Notes under the pieces: model-generated
What the model saw: only the letters and a program-made list of their open reading frames with translations
What the model was told of the DNA's origin: nothing
Databases searched by the model: none
Made by a program: the position numbers and the translations under genes
NCBI GenBank assembly: GCA_951804985.1
Contig: OX638133.1
Coordinates: forward strand, 74,654,367 to 74,718,366
DNA from: Dryomyza anilis
Lineage: Eukaryota; Arthropoda; Insecta; Diptera; Dryomyzidae
Direction of reading: 5' to 3'
Length of the DNA stretch: 64,000 nt
Shown here: one piece after another, positions 20,801-34,620 of the stretch
Position numbering within the stretch: position 1 is the stretch's first letter
Layout of the letters: each line of letters opens with the position of its first letter

Positions 20801-23055
20801 TATTACAAAGAAAAAGTTAAGATCAATTGTCCAATCCATCCTATTCCTTAAAGATTTTTGATACGATTCTACAACAATTTGAAGTTAAAGATGTGATATC
20901 TCGACTCCTACTTAGTCGATTTTTATAAGCAATGGTCTGATTTAATATGGGATAAAAAGTGCAAAGTTTGACTCCTCTACGACGCTCCGTTTAGATTCTA
21001 CAGCCATTTGAATATGATTTTTTGTTTCTATGAAGATGTCGGGAGTTATAGCATTTTTTCAATTATGTTTTATGGGAAGTGTAACGGACTTTTGTTCAAT
21101 CCCTTATAAACATAAATAACCATAATATACATCGATGTATATTGTGGTTGATCATATTTGCATTTTTAACTTATTGGATTAATTTTATTCATATTATCTG
21201 AACCCGTTGAACTGCCATTCTAATTTAAATCATATCTCATAGATATAATGTCCACTGTCAACATATATTTTTAAAACATTAGGTTGGTTTTTTGTCTGTA
21301 TGGTACAAATTTTGCAATTGATTTTAAACTACCTTCGCGATGAGCTACCGACTTGAGATTTTAAATATTGCCTCGAACTGGATGACAATGCAATATTATC
21401 ATTTTCTTGCCATCCGGTTCGTCATGATACTATCGCCATGGTTTCATATTAAAGACACTTTGAAATATAAATATTTTTAATTTTAATAACATTAGACCTT
21501 ACGAATTCTGTCAGATGAAAATCTAACTGACACAAAAATATGAAATAAAAAATATTTTTTAATATAAAACTTTTTTAAGGTAAATTTTTAGTATGATTTA
21601 AAAAGAAACGTGGGGTGGTAGATAATATAACCTATTAATACTTAAAGTTGACATTGAAAACGTTTTATATTAAAAAATATTATACCATGTTTTCAAATTT
21701 CATCAAATTCCGAAATGGTTCTGCCAAAATTATTTTTTTTTTTGGTTGATTTGATATGGAATCATATGAAAATAATTTTTTTTAATATCAATTGTTTTAC
21801 TTATGCTTTATAAAAACTCACCTGCCGAATCCACCAGCCTATGATTGATGAACAACAATAGACTGCTCTTCTTGGCCGCATAGTTAACCTTACTCAGCAG
21901 GCCACGCATCTCGAATTTATGCACCGTATCCTGTAGCTCAAACGCCAGCAGCTCCTTGGCAATGGGCGCGCCATATATGCTGCGAATATTATCCTCATGT
22001 GTGCTGCCAACAGTTGTACGTAACGTAGCGCTTTCGCCAAAACGTTTCAAAGTAAAGCCGACGCGCGCATTGTGCACTGCATACTTGGCCACTACATCCG
22101 AAATCTTTTGTGTCTCCTCTGCGGGCGATTTCAAGGCCTGTTTGCGTTGTGGCATATTGTAGAAAAGGTCCTCGATGCTGATGATGGTGCCCTGGTTGCC
22201 GGCGCAGGGTTTTGGCGGTGCCTTAAGACGGCCATCTTCATAGGAAGCTCTGAGAAATTTTAAAATATATAAAAATGTAATATTTTAAAAACTATTTTAA
22301 TGCATTATTCAAAGACAAACGCTATTTCGGAGAATATATAAGAAATATTTAAGATATTTTAAAAGCCTCTTAGGGGAAAGTGTAAAATAAATGTTTAAAG
22401 ACCTTTTTAAAACTATTTAAAAATATATTTTACATCTAAATCGACAAATTAAACATTTACAAACTTTCTAACATATACGAACTTTAGAAAGTATTTAAAA
22501 GATATATTAAATTATAAAAAAAAACTATTTCAAATATTTAAAAATTATATTATAGCTAATAAACTACAATTCCACATATGATCCTTTAAAATCTATTAAC
22601 TTTTTCAAAAAAAAAAAACCCACTTGTAGCCACATTTTTCCTGCGCAGTTTTCGTTTGTATCATCAGATGCGCCACATGACTGATGCTTGCCAGCGCCTC
22701 ACCACGAAACCCAAAGGTCGCAATACTTGTAAGATCCTCAAAGTTGGTCAGCTTTGAGGTGGTGAATCGCTCGCAGACAATACCGAGGTCCTCGCGACGG
22801 ATCCCAGTGCCATTGTCCTGTATTTGCAACAACTTCAGGCCGCCTGATTTAATTGTGATCTGTATGTGGCTGGACTTGGCGTCTAAACTGTTTGGAGTAG
22901 TGTTTTTAACTGATGTTTATTATATTCAAATTTGTCCAAAATTACCTATTTTCAATCAACTCCTTGAGCGCATTTGCTGGTCTTTGTATGATTTCGCCTG
23001 CGGCTATGCGATTAACAACAACCTCATCTAGTTTTTTAATAATACCAGGATCCAT
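17818..23055 (-). CDS. Mlh1: Mlh1: DNA mismatch repair MutL homologue
   Basis: Five exons on the minus strand, 23055-22946, 22887-22624, 22249-21822, 19074-18450 and 18376-17818 (stop TAG), all GT/AG and in phase, give 661 residues, the size expected for fly Mlh1. N-terminal GHKL ATPase motifs: [50 protein letters not shown]. Next is the transducer domain ([22 protein letters not shown], then [15 protein letters not shown]), a variable linker at about 345-430 and the MutL C-terminal dimerisation domain. It ends in YKVFERC; the terminal FERC Cys belongs to the MutL-alpha endonuclease site in the family. Mlh1 pairs with Pms2 to nick the new strand after MutS binding, in the nucleus. Exon 2 uses donor GTGGGT so that Tyr-Lys-Ala joins correctly. 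Intron 3 (2.75 kb) contains a SINE and a foldback. No damage seen. Confidence 0.95.
19231..19543 (-). mobile_element. tRNA-derived SINE copy 1, in Mlh1 intron 3
   Basis: Flanked by an exact 16-bp target duplication CTACAAATTTCTATTA at 19215-19230 and 19544-19559. On the minus strand the head reads GGTAGCTCAGTGGTTAGTGC (box A-like) and later CCGGTTCAAGCC (box B), followed by a body of about 200 bp and an AT-rich (ATT)n-type tail. Same orientation as Mlh1. Insertion appears recent because the duplication is perfect. Confidence 0.88.
19620..19990. repeat. Foldback-like repeat in Mlh1 intron 3
   Basis: Inverted 12-mers CAGCCTTATGCT (19628-19639) and complement (19968-19979), with further inverted similarity inward (CGACGA, TCGTC, TGCTGTATA blocks). 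Probably a degenerate MITE. Confidence 0.5.
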
Positions 23056-23177
23056 TTGAGGCACGCTTGCATTAATTACACTTTATTTTGAAAAATTGTT
23101 TATATTATTTAATTTATTTCCAAATGCGCGCACAAAAGTAAACAAATCAATGACAATCTTGTGGTTGGCATTGCCAA

Positions 23178-23545
23178 CTATACTAAAAAAAGCTTTTAAT
23201 TAACATCTGTTCATTTCAGGGCTGTTACAAAAAGACATACAACCAGGGTTGGCATTCTTTAAATTTTAAATTCAAATCCAATGAAATTTCATATTGTACC
23301 TCGATAATTAACAAAAGTAGACACGCACGCACGTGTTACTGACTTTTTACATTTTGTAAAACGAAAAAGTCTGACGTCACATGGTTCGCGTCTCGACGTA
23401 AGGGAATAATTTGTATTTCATAAAACAATCTAAATCTTGTGTTTGGCATCTATATTAAAAAAAGCTTTTATTCAACAGCTATTCATTTCAGCTGTTACAA
23501 AAAGACTTACAACCAGGGTTGGCATTCTTTAAATTTTAAATTCAC
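23178..23545 (+). repeat. Direct duplication upstream of Mlh1
   Basis: About 90 bp at 23178-23270 (AAAAAAAGCTTTTA ... CTGTTACAAAAAGACATACA ... CAGGGTTGGCATTC) recurs at 23450-23540 with few changes. The copies sit 120-490 bp upstream of the Mlh1 start. Could be a duplicated promoter or a short repeat pair. Confidence 0.6.
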
Positions 23546-23616
23546 AGCTGTCGTTTTGTACTAATATTGGAGTTAAAATGGGGAACCGGACAATTCATAT
23601 TAAACAATTCATCGTA

Positions 23617-23730
23617 TCAGAATTCATCGAACACAATTCATCGTATGCACAATTCATCGTATGCACAATTCATCGTATGCACAATTCATCGCATGCACAA
23701 TTCATCGTATGCACAATTCATCGTATGTTC
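23617..23730 (+). repeat. 16-bp minisatellite
   Basis: Six to seven near-perfect copies of ATTCATCGTATGCACA. 16 is not a multiple of three, so the apparent open frame through it is fortuitous. Confidence 0.85.
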
Positions 23731-23889
23731 ATTGATTAATCAATGTTCTGATAAATCGAAAAATCTTGATTAATCAATTAATTATAAATTGATTAATCAA
23801 ATAATATGATTTATCTCACAGTCCTAGGTCAAATACATTTTGCAGACAGGATATTATGTTTGCTACAATATTTTTTGTATTTTTTTTTA

Positions 23890-24027
23890 TTATACCCTAC
23901 ACCTATGAGGTACAGGGTATATTAACTTTGTGCATATATTGTAACGCCCCTTAGGAGGCGTGTCCGGTATGGAAAAGTATATATATTCTTGATCAGCATC
24001 ACTACCCGAGTCCGTTTAGCCATGTCC

Positions 24028-24063
<36 letters not shown>

Positions 24064-24658
24064 TGCTGTCTTGCTGTCCGAATACAGAATAACTTGAGAA
24101 ATACTGATCAGAATGCGATGAAATTTCGTCTCAATGTATTTTATCCAAAAGTAGGAACTGAGTTTGAAAATGAGCCAAATCGGTCAACGGACACGCCCAC
24201 CTCCCATACAAGTCACTTTTATATAATTCTTTCGGAACTAATAACTCGAAAAGTATTCAAGGTATAGTTATAAAATTTAAAAAGTATTGTTAGAATTCAC
24301 CTAAAAATATGTGGTCCAAAAATGGGCGTGATCCGCCCACTTTTTTTTTTCATTATTTCCCGGGTTTTCATAGTGGAAATTTGATCCGTAAATTATTAAA
24401 ATCAAATCTATGAAATATTAGCCTTTCAAAATTTTAAATATAGTCGTGGTCCGCCCAATTACATTTTTCAAATTTATTTTTTTTAGTTTTTTATACTTTA
24501 TATAATTTTTTTAATTTATGGGGATATAAGACGTAAATTTCTGATATATGAATAATATTCTGGAGGTTAATATCCCCACCAAAGGTGTAGGGTATTCCAT
24601 AGTCGAGCCCGACCGACTTTAAAAATCCCCCCCATGTGACCTAACTTTCCCAACTCGT
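23890..24658 (+). mobile_element. mini-me-like element, copy 1
   Basis: Begins TATACCCTACACC and ends with GGTGTAGGGTATTCC plus CATGTGACCTAACTTTCCCA. Inside is TATATATA, then the core TTCTTGATCAGCATCACTAC, then (GTCT)n from 24029. This TA-core-GTCY order is the hallmark of mini-me repeats of Diptera. No coding capacity. Confidence 0.75.
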
Positions 24659-25204
24659 TTTATTTTAGGTTTGAATTATTTCGTTCTTGTATTTGTAATT
24701 TTTTAGTTTAAATTTTCTTTGCTTGAAATATGTAGCTATTTAAGTTAAGTTAAAAAGTTTAGGTTGTATTGGACTACCACGCCCCGTTCTCCAACCTCGT
24801 TCATATATAGACTAAGTTGGACAACGTACTCGAATTTGTGCTGCGGTTTAGACGTGATGCTGACGCACATAGAGATAATCTTTAAATATATTTAATATTT
24901 ATTTAAATATATTTAATATATATTTAAATATATTTATTAAATAATCTTTTCGCAAAATTTACTATAAACGTAAAGATTACATATCATGTTCGTTAAATTA
25001 ATTTCAGTGGTTAAATTTTATTGAAAATTCCCAGTAACTAAAAGAATGAAAAAATAAATATAGTTTTATTCGGAATCGGACCAATAACAGATTAAAAAGT
25101 TTTCGTTTTAAATCAAGTGAAGCATTATTTTATATCCAACGGGAACTTGCAAGCAAGCGGGCGTCTTAGTATTTAAAAGTTTGAATTTAATTCAGGAAAT
25201 TAAA

Positions 25205-26242
<1,038 letters not shown>

Positions 26243-28435
26243 CAATGTAAATTTTATTATTTTTTCTAAAGTTCTTTCGTTTAAAGCTGTATTGTTTTTT
26301 CAAATTTAATTTCTATAGAATATGCTTCATAAATACCTAACAACTTTCATACATTTTAAAAAATGTAATAAAAGTTTTAAAATTTAAATAAAGTTTTTAG
26401 AAACGACATATTTTGGTAGTTTCTGTACTATAGCGCTGATTTATTCATCATATTTTAATATTACATCATTTTAATATTATAATAAAATGTACCAAAAAAT
26501 ATTTTATATGGATCCAGTAATCATTATTCGTAATCGTTATTATATTCATTATTATTAAATAAACAACAACTAAAAAAATTGTTTAACGAATTTTATTTAA
26601 ACTTCATGCTGCATATTTAAAAATGTTTCTTGATACAAGCGCCACTATTTGCACCAATGCCGCTTGAAACCAACATCATTTGATCAGTAGGGGCAGCCAA
26701 CAAATCCAAAAGTTATCCGATCCGAAAATATCTTGTTTAGTTTTAAAGATATAGACTTGAACATGTTTTTTTTTTAATTTTTGAAGACTTTACATATTTT
26801 TACATAGATTGTACATTTTATCATGAAATCAATATATGTGTAACTATTGTTTAGATATGTTCAATCAAATTCAATGTTAGTTTTGCATAATTTCCCATAC
26901 GAAATACAAAATTGGATTCTGGTGTAGACAATTTTTAGGAATATATTTATTATAAAGTGAGATATACCGGTGTAAATCTAAGTCCCTTCAAAAAATGAGT
27001 ATTTTTAGAAAAAATGCTGCCCTGTACATATACATCGCCGGGCAAAAAATAAGTAAGGGTCAAAAAGAAATAACTCGTCCTTAAAACTGCTTACTTAAAA
27101 TTACACTTTCAACTTTGAAAACTTTTCTGCAGGGGTCAAAGTAAAAAAAAAAAATTTAAAAAACTTGAACTTTGACCAGTGTTGCCATATTGGTAAAATA
27201 TATTTTGTATAAGTTTTATCATTTAAAAGATTCTCAGTAATGTTATCTATCAAAAAATATAACAAAAGTACATGTTCTCCAAGAAAAAAAATACTTACGG
27301 AGATTTCCTTAAAAGTCAAATTTTCAAAAAAAAAAAATTAAAAAATCGGAAATAAAAAAATTTTCGATTTTATAATTATGTATTTACTAAACCACTTGAG
27401 ATATTTTAAAACGGTTTTCAGTTTATTTACCGCTTCAAAAGTGCTTCACAGACCTTATTTTTAAAATGTTTATATTCTAGCCTTAAAAAAAAACACACAT
27501 CTTCATTAATGTTCACGTTCATATATATTTTGCACGCTTTCCATTGTTACTTGTTGTTCAATATTTAATAATATAATGAATTCTTTTTAATTTCATTATT
27601 ACCTTAAAAACATGATAAATCAGGGACCGTAAATAACGGTTATTCATATTTTTTTAATGAAAAAAATCAACGTGTTATAAAATATGATCGCAAGTTTTAA
27701 GAATGCAGAATCCAATTTTTTCGGATGCAGAATTGAAATCTTCTGTGATCTTTATTTTTCTATTTTTTTTACTAGAAAAAATCAAAAAATAACGATTATT
27801 TTTAATTTTTTTGTTTGCTTACTCAGCAATATAAATCAAATTCCGGACGCGACAGATTTCAATTAGCTGTCAAAAATGTTCTAGAATTACTAGGAAAAGG
27901 ATGTTTACATTTTTGGAAATGCTTTAGAAACAGTGGATTCAACTCTTTAAAAAAACGTTTCAGTTTACTATGGTAATAAATGTCTCTTTTTGGTTCCGGA
28001 CGGGACATCGAAAACCCTCATACAAAAATCGAAATTTTTCCGTTATTTTAATTTGGATCATTATTTTTAAGCTTTAGAAATAATTATTAATATTACATGA
28101 AAAAACAGAAAATAATATTTTGTATCACTATGTCTTTAATAAAATAGATTTGTTTTTGCGAAATTAGTATCGATTAAAAGAATAAAATTAGTATTCGCTT
28201 AAATGTGAAAAAATAGTATTCGCTTAAATGTGAATAAGTCTGGTATCTGCTTAAATGTAAATAAAATGGTATTCGCTTAAATGTGAATAAGACTCGTATT
28301 TGGTTAAATTCAAATAAAGTTGTATTCGCTTAAATGTGAATAAAATTAGTATTCGCTTAAATGTGAATAATTGTAGTATTTGCTTAAATATAAATAATTT
28401 TGTGATAATCTAAAGAACCCTTTATTTCAGACAAA
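26243..28435. other. AT-rich intergenic DNA, including short tandem repeats
   Basis: No protein-like frame. From about 28165 to 28400 there are seven to eight irregular copies of a unit close to GTATTCGCTTAAATGTGAATAA. Otherwise nothing recognised. Confidence 0.55.
28165..28400 (+). repeat. Tandem repeat with ATTCGCTTAAATGTGAATAA unit
   Basis: About eight degenerate copies spaced 25-40 bp, directly upstream of the Gag fragment. Confidence 0.75.
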
Positions 28436-28815
28436 ATAGGGCCAATAAGATTGAATCGGTTTCAATATACCGACGGTAAAGACAATGATCAGTTATGTCA
28501 GAAATGGTTTCGGTCATTTAAATACATGTTACTGGCAATTATTATTGAAGATGTACCACATCGCTCGAAATTTGAAATAGCTGTAGAAAAATTCACAGAG
28601 TACTTCGCACCAAAACAAAAGAAGATATATGAACGACACATGTTGCGCTTAATGAAGCAAAAGGAATCTGAAAGTATTGCTACATTCGCGATAAGATTGG
28701 ATATACAAGCTGCGCGATGTGATTTTGGTGAAGATAGGGACAATCAAGTAAAAGATGAAATTATTGCAGCATGTCGATCATCTACATTGCGCAACAAGTT
28801 TCTGAATCGAATGTG
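28436..28815 (+). pseudogene. Gypsy/Ty3-type retrotransposon Gag fragment
   Basis: Open frame with WFRSFKYMLLA, a helix-rich core, and SIATFAIRLDIQAARCDFGE followed by DQxxDEIIAACRSSTLRNKFL-like residues. This is the pattern of the Retrotrans_gag capsid region in Ty3/gypsy elements, between about residues 15 and 125. The homology stops where a 56-bp tandem repeat starts. No zinc knuckle, protease or reverse transcriptase follows, so it is a broken remnant. Assignment is by motif appearance only. Confidence 0.6.
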
Positions 28816-28975
28816 GCGTATGGCACACACAATGTGCTGCGATGTATGTGTTGGACCCTCGAGAGTGCTGCAAATGGCACACCTAATGTGCTGCGATTAC
28901 GTATTGAACCCTCGGGAGTGCTGCGAATGGCACACACAATGTGCAGCGATTACGTGTTGAACCCTCGGGGTTCTG
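28811..28975 (+). repeat. 56-bp tandem repeat after the Gag fragment
   Basis: Three copies of a unit containing GGCACACACAATGTGCTGCG and TTGAACCCTCGGGAGTGCTG. Confidence 0.8.
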
Positions 28976-29004
28976 GGATGCGAGTGATAAAAATGCTAGG
29001 TTAC

Positions 29005-29380
29005 AAGGGCGAGTGAGAGCATTCGAGCTCTTACGAACACAAGTGCAAAGGTACAAGGCTCTAGATTACTAGTGTGAGTGAGAGCATTCGAGCTCCTACG
29101 AACACAAGTGCTAAGCTACGGGTTCGACGTACTACGGGGTTACGAGTGCGAGCTTTCAAGCTCCTACGAACAAAGTGCTAAGACTACAGGAGAGCATTCG
29201 AGCTCTAACGAACACAAGTGCTAAGCTACGGTTTTACGAGTGCGAGCTCCTACAAACACAAGTGCTAAGACTACTCGGATATTAGTGCGGGTGAGAGTAT
29301 TCAAGCTCCTACGAACACCAGTGCTAAGACTTCTAGTGCGAGTGAGAGCATTCAAGCTCCTACGAACACCAGTGCTTACT
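29005..29380 (+). repeat. Minisatellite of AGCTCCTACGAACACAAGTG units
   Basis: Six to seven copies, 40-70 bp apart, of GAGTGAGAGCATTCGAGCTCCTACGAACA(C)CAAGTGCTAAG with insertions. Strikingly GC-richer than flanks. Could be internal repeats of an LTR or leader of the element whose Gag remnant lies just upstream. Confidence 0.75.
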
Positions 29381-29767
29381 ACGATCAACACTCTACGGCA
29401 GCTGGAGACCAACTGACTTTCGGTGGTTGGCCACGCTGCTTTTATACACAAGGGTTAGGGTTGCCATGTTATTTTTTCATTAATTTAATAAATAGGGTTG
29501 CTAAGTCATTTTATATATATATTTAATTCAAATTTATTTAATTCCTTTAATCTTATTCAGAAAATTTACAAGGTAGAATTTTATGGTTGTGCGGCAAAGT
29601 TTGCCCCGGAAACTTGCCGTCACAATATAATTTAATAATATAATATGGGTATTAATTTTACTTCGTATCTACTGTGTATGTCGTAAAAAGTATATTATTT
29701 TTACAAAATACGAATATACGAAGGCGGTACGAAGTGAAAGAATACCTTTATTATTTTAAATTATTTA

Positions 29768-29769
29768 GA

Positions 29770-29852
<83 letters not shown>

Positions 29853-29858
29853 TTTTTT
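29768..29858. repeat. (TA)n microsatellite
   Basis: About 90 bp of alternating TA with rare G. Confidence 0.95.
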
Positions 29859-30269
29859 TTCTAAAGGGATAACTTCAGAACTGTCACAGACATAATCGCA
29901 ATAAAATGAAATGAGAATAAGCAATGACTGAATGAATGAATGAATGGATGGATGAGTGGAAATTCAATTAACTTGTTTCAACATAAATAAGCTGTCCGGA
30001 AAGAACTGATCCATAGAAATTGTAGAAAATTGCATAAACTCGTCGATGGAGCGATGAGTGGGAATGGATTCAATGGCTTAGTGAAACTGTGATTTGACAG
30101 CACTGGTAGATTGACATTATTTTGTTGTCATGCGATTAGATAGATTTTTGAAATGCAGACAGAAAGAAAGAAAACATTTGTTTGAGAAGATTATTTAAAA
30201 TGTAAAAAACCAATGTTTGGTAAATTTAGATTGTACATGACGTATGAGTGTTTTTCCCCCGACACAATT

Positions 30270-30640
30270 CATTTCAGAATACAGAAAATTCTGATAGTCT
30301 TAGAAAAAATGGTTTGTGGAAAGAATTTTTCTGGGGAAAATTGTTCGCGAATTAGCTGTACGGAGAGAAATTGTCTCAGAGAACATTTATTTGAAGAAGA
30401 ATTATCGCACAATTCTACCCTAAGATAATTCTTGGAAAGTCTTAGAATGATTGTATGTGGAAAGAATTGTCCTGAGGGAAATTGTTCGAGAATAAATTGT
30501 TCGAGAAGGAATTGTCTCGGAGAGGAATGTTTTGAAGAAGAACTATCGAATAAGACAATTCTTGAGAATTTTAGAAAGAATTGTATGTGGTAAGTATTGT
30601 CTTGAGGAATATAGAGTTAGGGGATGAGTTTTCCGGAAAG
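30270..30640 (+). repeat. Degenerate tandem repeat, unit about 130-150 bp
   Basis: Recurring blocks: TTCTTGGAAAGTCTTAGAA, TGTGGAAAGAATT, GGAAAATTGTTCG and GAGAGAAATTGTCTC, then GAAGAAGAA(T/C)TATCG. About 2.5 units. No coding sense. Confidence 0.65.
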
Positions 30641-32684
30641 GCATTGCCTAGGTGATGAATTGTACGTTGAAAAATTATTAGGCAAGAATTTTTTGGGAAA
30701 ATTAGTCGGGGAACATTTATCTATAACCCAAAATTTAGTAATCTGATAAAACAATTTTAAAAAGATATAGTTTTAACTATATAAAATACTCTTTTATGCT
30801 CTTTTATGGAGTGCATTTATTTGATTTTATTTAATTTTATTTAATTTTTCCTCAATACAATATAATATTTTTAGTATGTGAATTATATAAACACAGACAT
30901 CTATGGAAATGAATTATATTATTGATTTATATTTTTATTTTTAATAAAAACAAGATTTTAAATCCTTCGTTTTGATTCGGTTTATTGACATAATAAATTG
31001 TTTTATTTTTCATTCTCTAGATTTATATTTGTTATCTGTATATACTACATTTGTTGAAATGTTTTTAAATATTTTTAGTAACATGCAACACGTAGTTGTT
31101 ATTACAATTTATTCATCCATTTGTTACATAAATATTGTCATTATCATGTTTGTTGTAATCCTTGTTTATTTGCAGAATAACAATTGTAAATATGGCCTAT
31201 TTGCTGTGCTACAATAAATTGAAATTTAAGGCTAAAATCAATTTTACTTAAATTTTAATGTTGATTTTGCAGATTGTGCTGCTTCGATTTAATACAATCT
31301 GTTGTTGCATATAAAGTGCATATGTTTGTTGAATTTTAATGTTTTTCCATTTTAAACATACATTTTTTGAATTTAATATATTTTATACTTTTATTATGGT
31401 ACTGTAAATGGAAATGCTGTTGATTCGCAAAAAAAAAAACTTATAGACAAACATTAAATTGTTATATATTTCTGGAAGCCTCAAGTCTGATTGAATAAAC
31501 GCTGACATAATTTAAAAATAATTTTAAAATCAATCTTTGATTGCCCAATTTTTGTACAGAAATTGGGCAATCACACGATTAATATTAATAATTACGATTG
31601 GGTTTTTATTCAGTAGTGTGATTCAGGCTTAATCATTTTTTTTCTAAAAAAAAACACAAATACCACACTGTTCTAAATTTCTGAAAGCTGAACAACAAGG
31701 ATATGACAAATAAATCGAAATTTTTAAAACACTCGATATACTGCTTCGATACATCGATGTTTTCCGATACAATATACGCCTCAGAATCTATTCGATACAT
31801 CGATGTATTTTTACGATATATCAAATCATAGTTAAATTCATATTTACGAATCGAAACTATCTAAATTCAACTAAATTTGATTGTTTATTTGAAATTAAAC
31901 ACTTTAATTATTACTGAAAATGATTCAAACCCAGACGTATTACGATTACGATTTTGTTTGAGGTTGTTTTATCATTCCATCTATTGATGGAAAAAATTAG
32001 TGCGACTAAAATGTTCAACAATAAAATTCTTTTGCAATTTGTTTCTGTTTATAGCCATCACTTTACAAAAGAAACTGTCAATAATTTGATAAATGTTGCT
32101 TTGTATAAATTGCAATTAGCATTATGTTGTCACTGATGCTACCAAGCAGTCATACTGTTAAATTGGCACGAGACTACCATACACTTCACTAAACATGACT
32201 AGAAAATGGATTTTACTTGTTGGCAAATTGTTTCTGGCTGGTTAAATAGTTTGATATATGAATAGATGGACGGGTGGAATGGATGGGATGAATGGATGCG
32301 ATGAATGGATCATTGTATAGCTGTATGACTAGGTTATTGAAGAGTGGAATAATGACATGAATATATGCTTAGAACGATAAATGTTTTGAGGCAACAATAT
32401 GTTAATGTGTTATTGTCTCATGAAGTTTCTATTTATATCTTTAAAATAATTACATTTTCAGTGGTTAGGTCACATATTAGGCATATGTACAAAAATGGGC
32501 GGAACATAAGCCAAAGGTCAACCGATTCAGCCCATTTTTAATACTAGACTTTGTGGGAATATAAGTAATTTAAATTGTGAGCTAGCAATATGCATTTCCC
32601 TATGATTGTAATTTCAACCGAGGAAGTGTCACAGATACTCGGACTTCGCTAAATGGATATTGGAAGTGACGCTGATGAAGAATA
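30640..32684. other. AT-rich intergenic DNA without recognised features
   Basis: Only short low-complexity runs, such as (GGAT)-like repeats near 32265-32310 and a small inverted CGATACATCGATGT cluster near 31745-31805. No gene recognised. Confidence 0.5.
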
Positions 32685-33728
32685 TACAGGGTATTTGGTT
32701 CATCCTATTTTGCACCCTGTTTAAGATACAGGGTGTTTAGTAAATGCAAATCAGTGACATAACCTAGTCAAGCAAATTGGTTATAAAGTATAATATGGTA
32801 ATAAATGAATAACAATTTTTAACTCTTCTTTTATAAAATTAAATTACCTTTATAATGGTATATCACATCGTCGAACCCCATAATTTCTGCCTTTTTTAAA
32901 ACGTACTTGATGTTGAAATTTACAAAAATAAAAAATCAAAATTTTCTTTGCCATTGATTTTTTTCAAAATTTCATCATCATCACCCCATTTTTTTCTAAT
33001 TTTTAGACCTATATATTAGCAATACTTTCTAACCAATTACAATGATTTTAAACTGGTAAGTTAGGCTGCAGAAATAAAGATACAGTGGCGAATCTTGTAA
33101 TTTGGTGGTTGAAATTAAAAAAAAATGGATTTAATTGAGATATAATTTTAAACATTTATAAAAATCATAATCATTGTCAGATTAAATCACAGAACTTATT
33201 TTTTGATCATATTTCCAAACATAATTTTTTTATTTTCAACCACCAAATCACAAGATCCGCTACTATTTAATTATTTCTGCAGCATTTCTTATGAAGTTAA
33301 AATCGCTGTGATTGGTAGAAACATACTGTAAATAAACTGGTCTGTCATCATAAATTAGAAAAAAGGGGTGATCTTTAACGAAATTTTGAAAAAATCAATG
33401 ACAAAGTATAAATTTGAATTTTTATTTTTGTAAATTTCAAAATAACGTACATGTTAGAAAAGGAAGAAAACATGGGGTTCAATGGTGTGATATATCATTG
33501 GAAAGGGAATTTAATTTTCTAAAACAAACTGTTATTCATTTAGTAACATATTATACATTATAACTAATTTTCTTGACTAGGTTATGTCACTGATATGCAT
33601 TTACTAAACACCCTGTATCTTAAACAGGCTGCAAAATAGGACATAATTTTATTTAACATTTTCTTATTTTTTGCGTCATAGAATGATCCCCCGAAATATT
33701 GACATCGATGAACCAAACACCCTGTATA
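32685..33728. mobile_element. Large palindromic MITE, TA target, CAGGGTG ends
   Basis: The whole 1,044 bp folds on itself: ends TACAGGGTATTTGGTTCATC and (complement side) GATGAACCAAACACCCTGTA. Arms of roughly 450 bp mirror each other, e.g. CACCCTGTTTAAGATACAGG against CCTGTATCTTAAACAGGCTG, and AATTTGGTGGTTGAAA against TTTCAACCACCAAAT near the centre. TA flanks both ends (TA/TACAGGG and CCCTGTA/TA), consistent with Tc1/mariner-type insertion. No transposase. Confidence 0.75.
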
Positions 33729-34620
33729 TGCTTTCACGGATAACCAAATTAACCTTTTCACTTTTAATGTAGAGTTTAAAATTACAGAAAAAGGTTGAAA
33801 AACTCATTTATACTACATTGTATAGTTAAATCAAGTCAAATAAATAGAAATGTATTATTAAATTTATTCAAATCATATAATATTACATTTTATTGCATTA
33901 ATTTTCTCGGTGTATTAAATTACACAAAAACTACAATAGCAATACTAAAATTGTAGTTCTGTTTATTTAAGAGTTGAACCAACAAGTGAACACCATATGT
34001 TAAAAATGTACATTTATATGTACATATTTACCTAAAAGTAAAACACAATATCAACGGTCAAAATGATGGTTGCAAATGTCGGTAAATCAAGTCTCTAAAT
34101 GGACGGTAGTACAAGGTGACCGCTAAGGGTTTCCATCACAAAATTGTGTCATTTAAAAAGAGGAAAAATAAATACAAGTCAAAAAATACCTTTGAACTAT
34201 TTTCTTTGTTCAGTTTTATAATAATTAATCTAATAATTAATATGAAGTTTATTATAAAGTTTAAAATAATTTTGTTAAAAAATAAAATAGTCTATAAAAC
34301 ATTTTAAATTATATTAATTTTCGAGAAATGGTATGAAGTTTATTGGCAGTACGAAAAAATAATTTTTATAAAAGTTTGGCACAACAGCTTGAAGAACTGA
34401 GACCGAACTCTCGCAGAATTACAAATGAATAATAGCTCTCTGAATGCCAGATAAATTTTTCTCTCACAATGCCAGATAAATTTCAGTATTGAAGAATGAA
34501 TTTTGATAAATATGTAAATTGTAAAAAAGGTTGCTTTTCTATCATCTCTGACTTACAGTAAGAGAAATTTCCGAATTGTTGTCTAGATAGTATTTTATAC
34601 TTTAAGGATTTAAGCAGATT
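33729..34620. other. AT-rich intergenic DNA, nothing recognised
   Basis: No homologous frame, no clear repeat apart from short poly-A/T runs and a duplicated AATGCCAGATAAAT at 34443-34480. Confidence 0.45.

Noticed and set aside
23617..23773. CRISPR-like array
   Set aside because: Direct tandem 16-mers without spacers in a eukaryotic genome: a minisatellite.
29674..29895. Frame with a (Tyr-Ile)n stretch
   Set aside because: Translation of the TA microsatellite.
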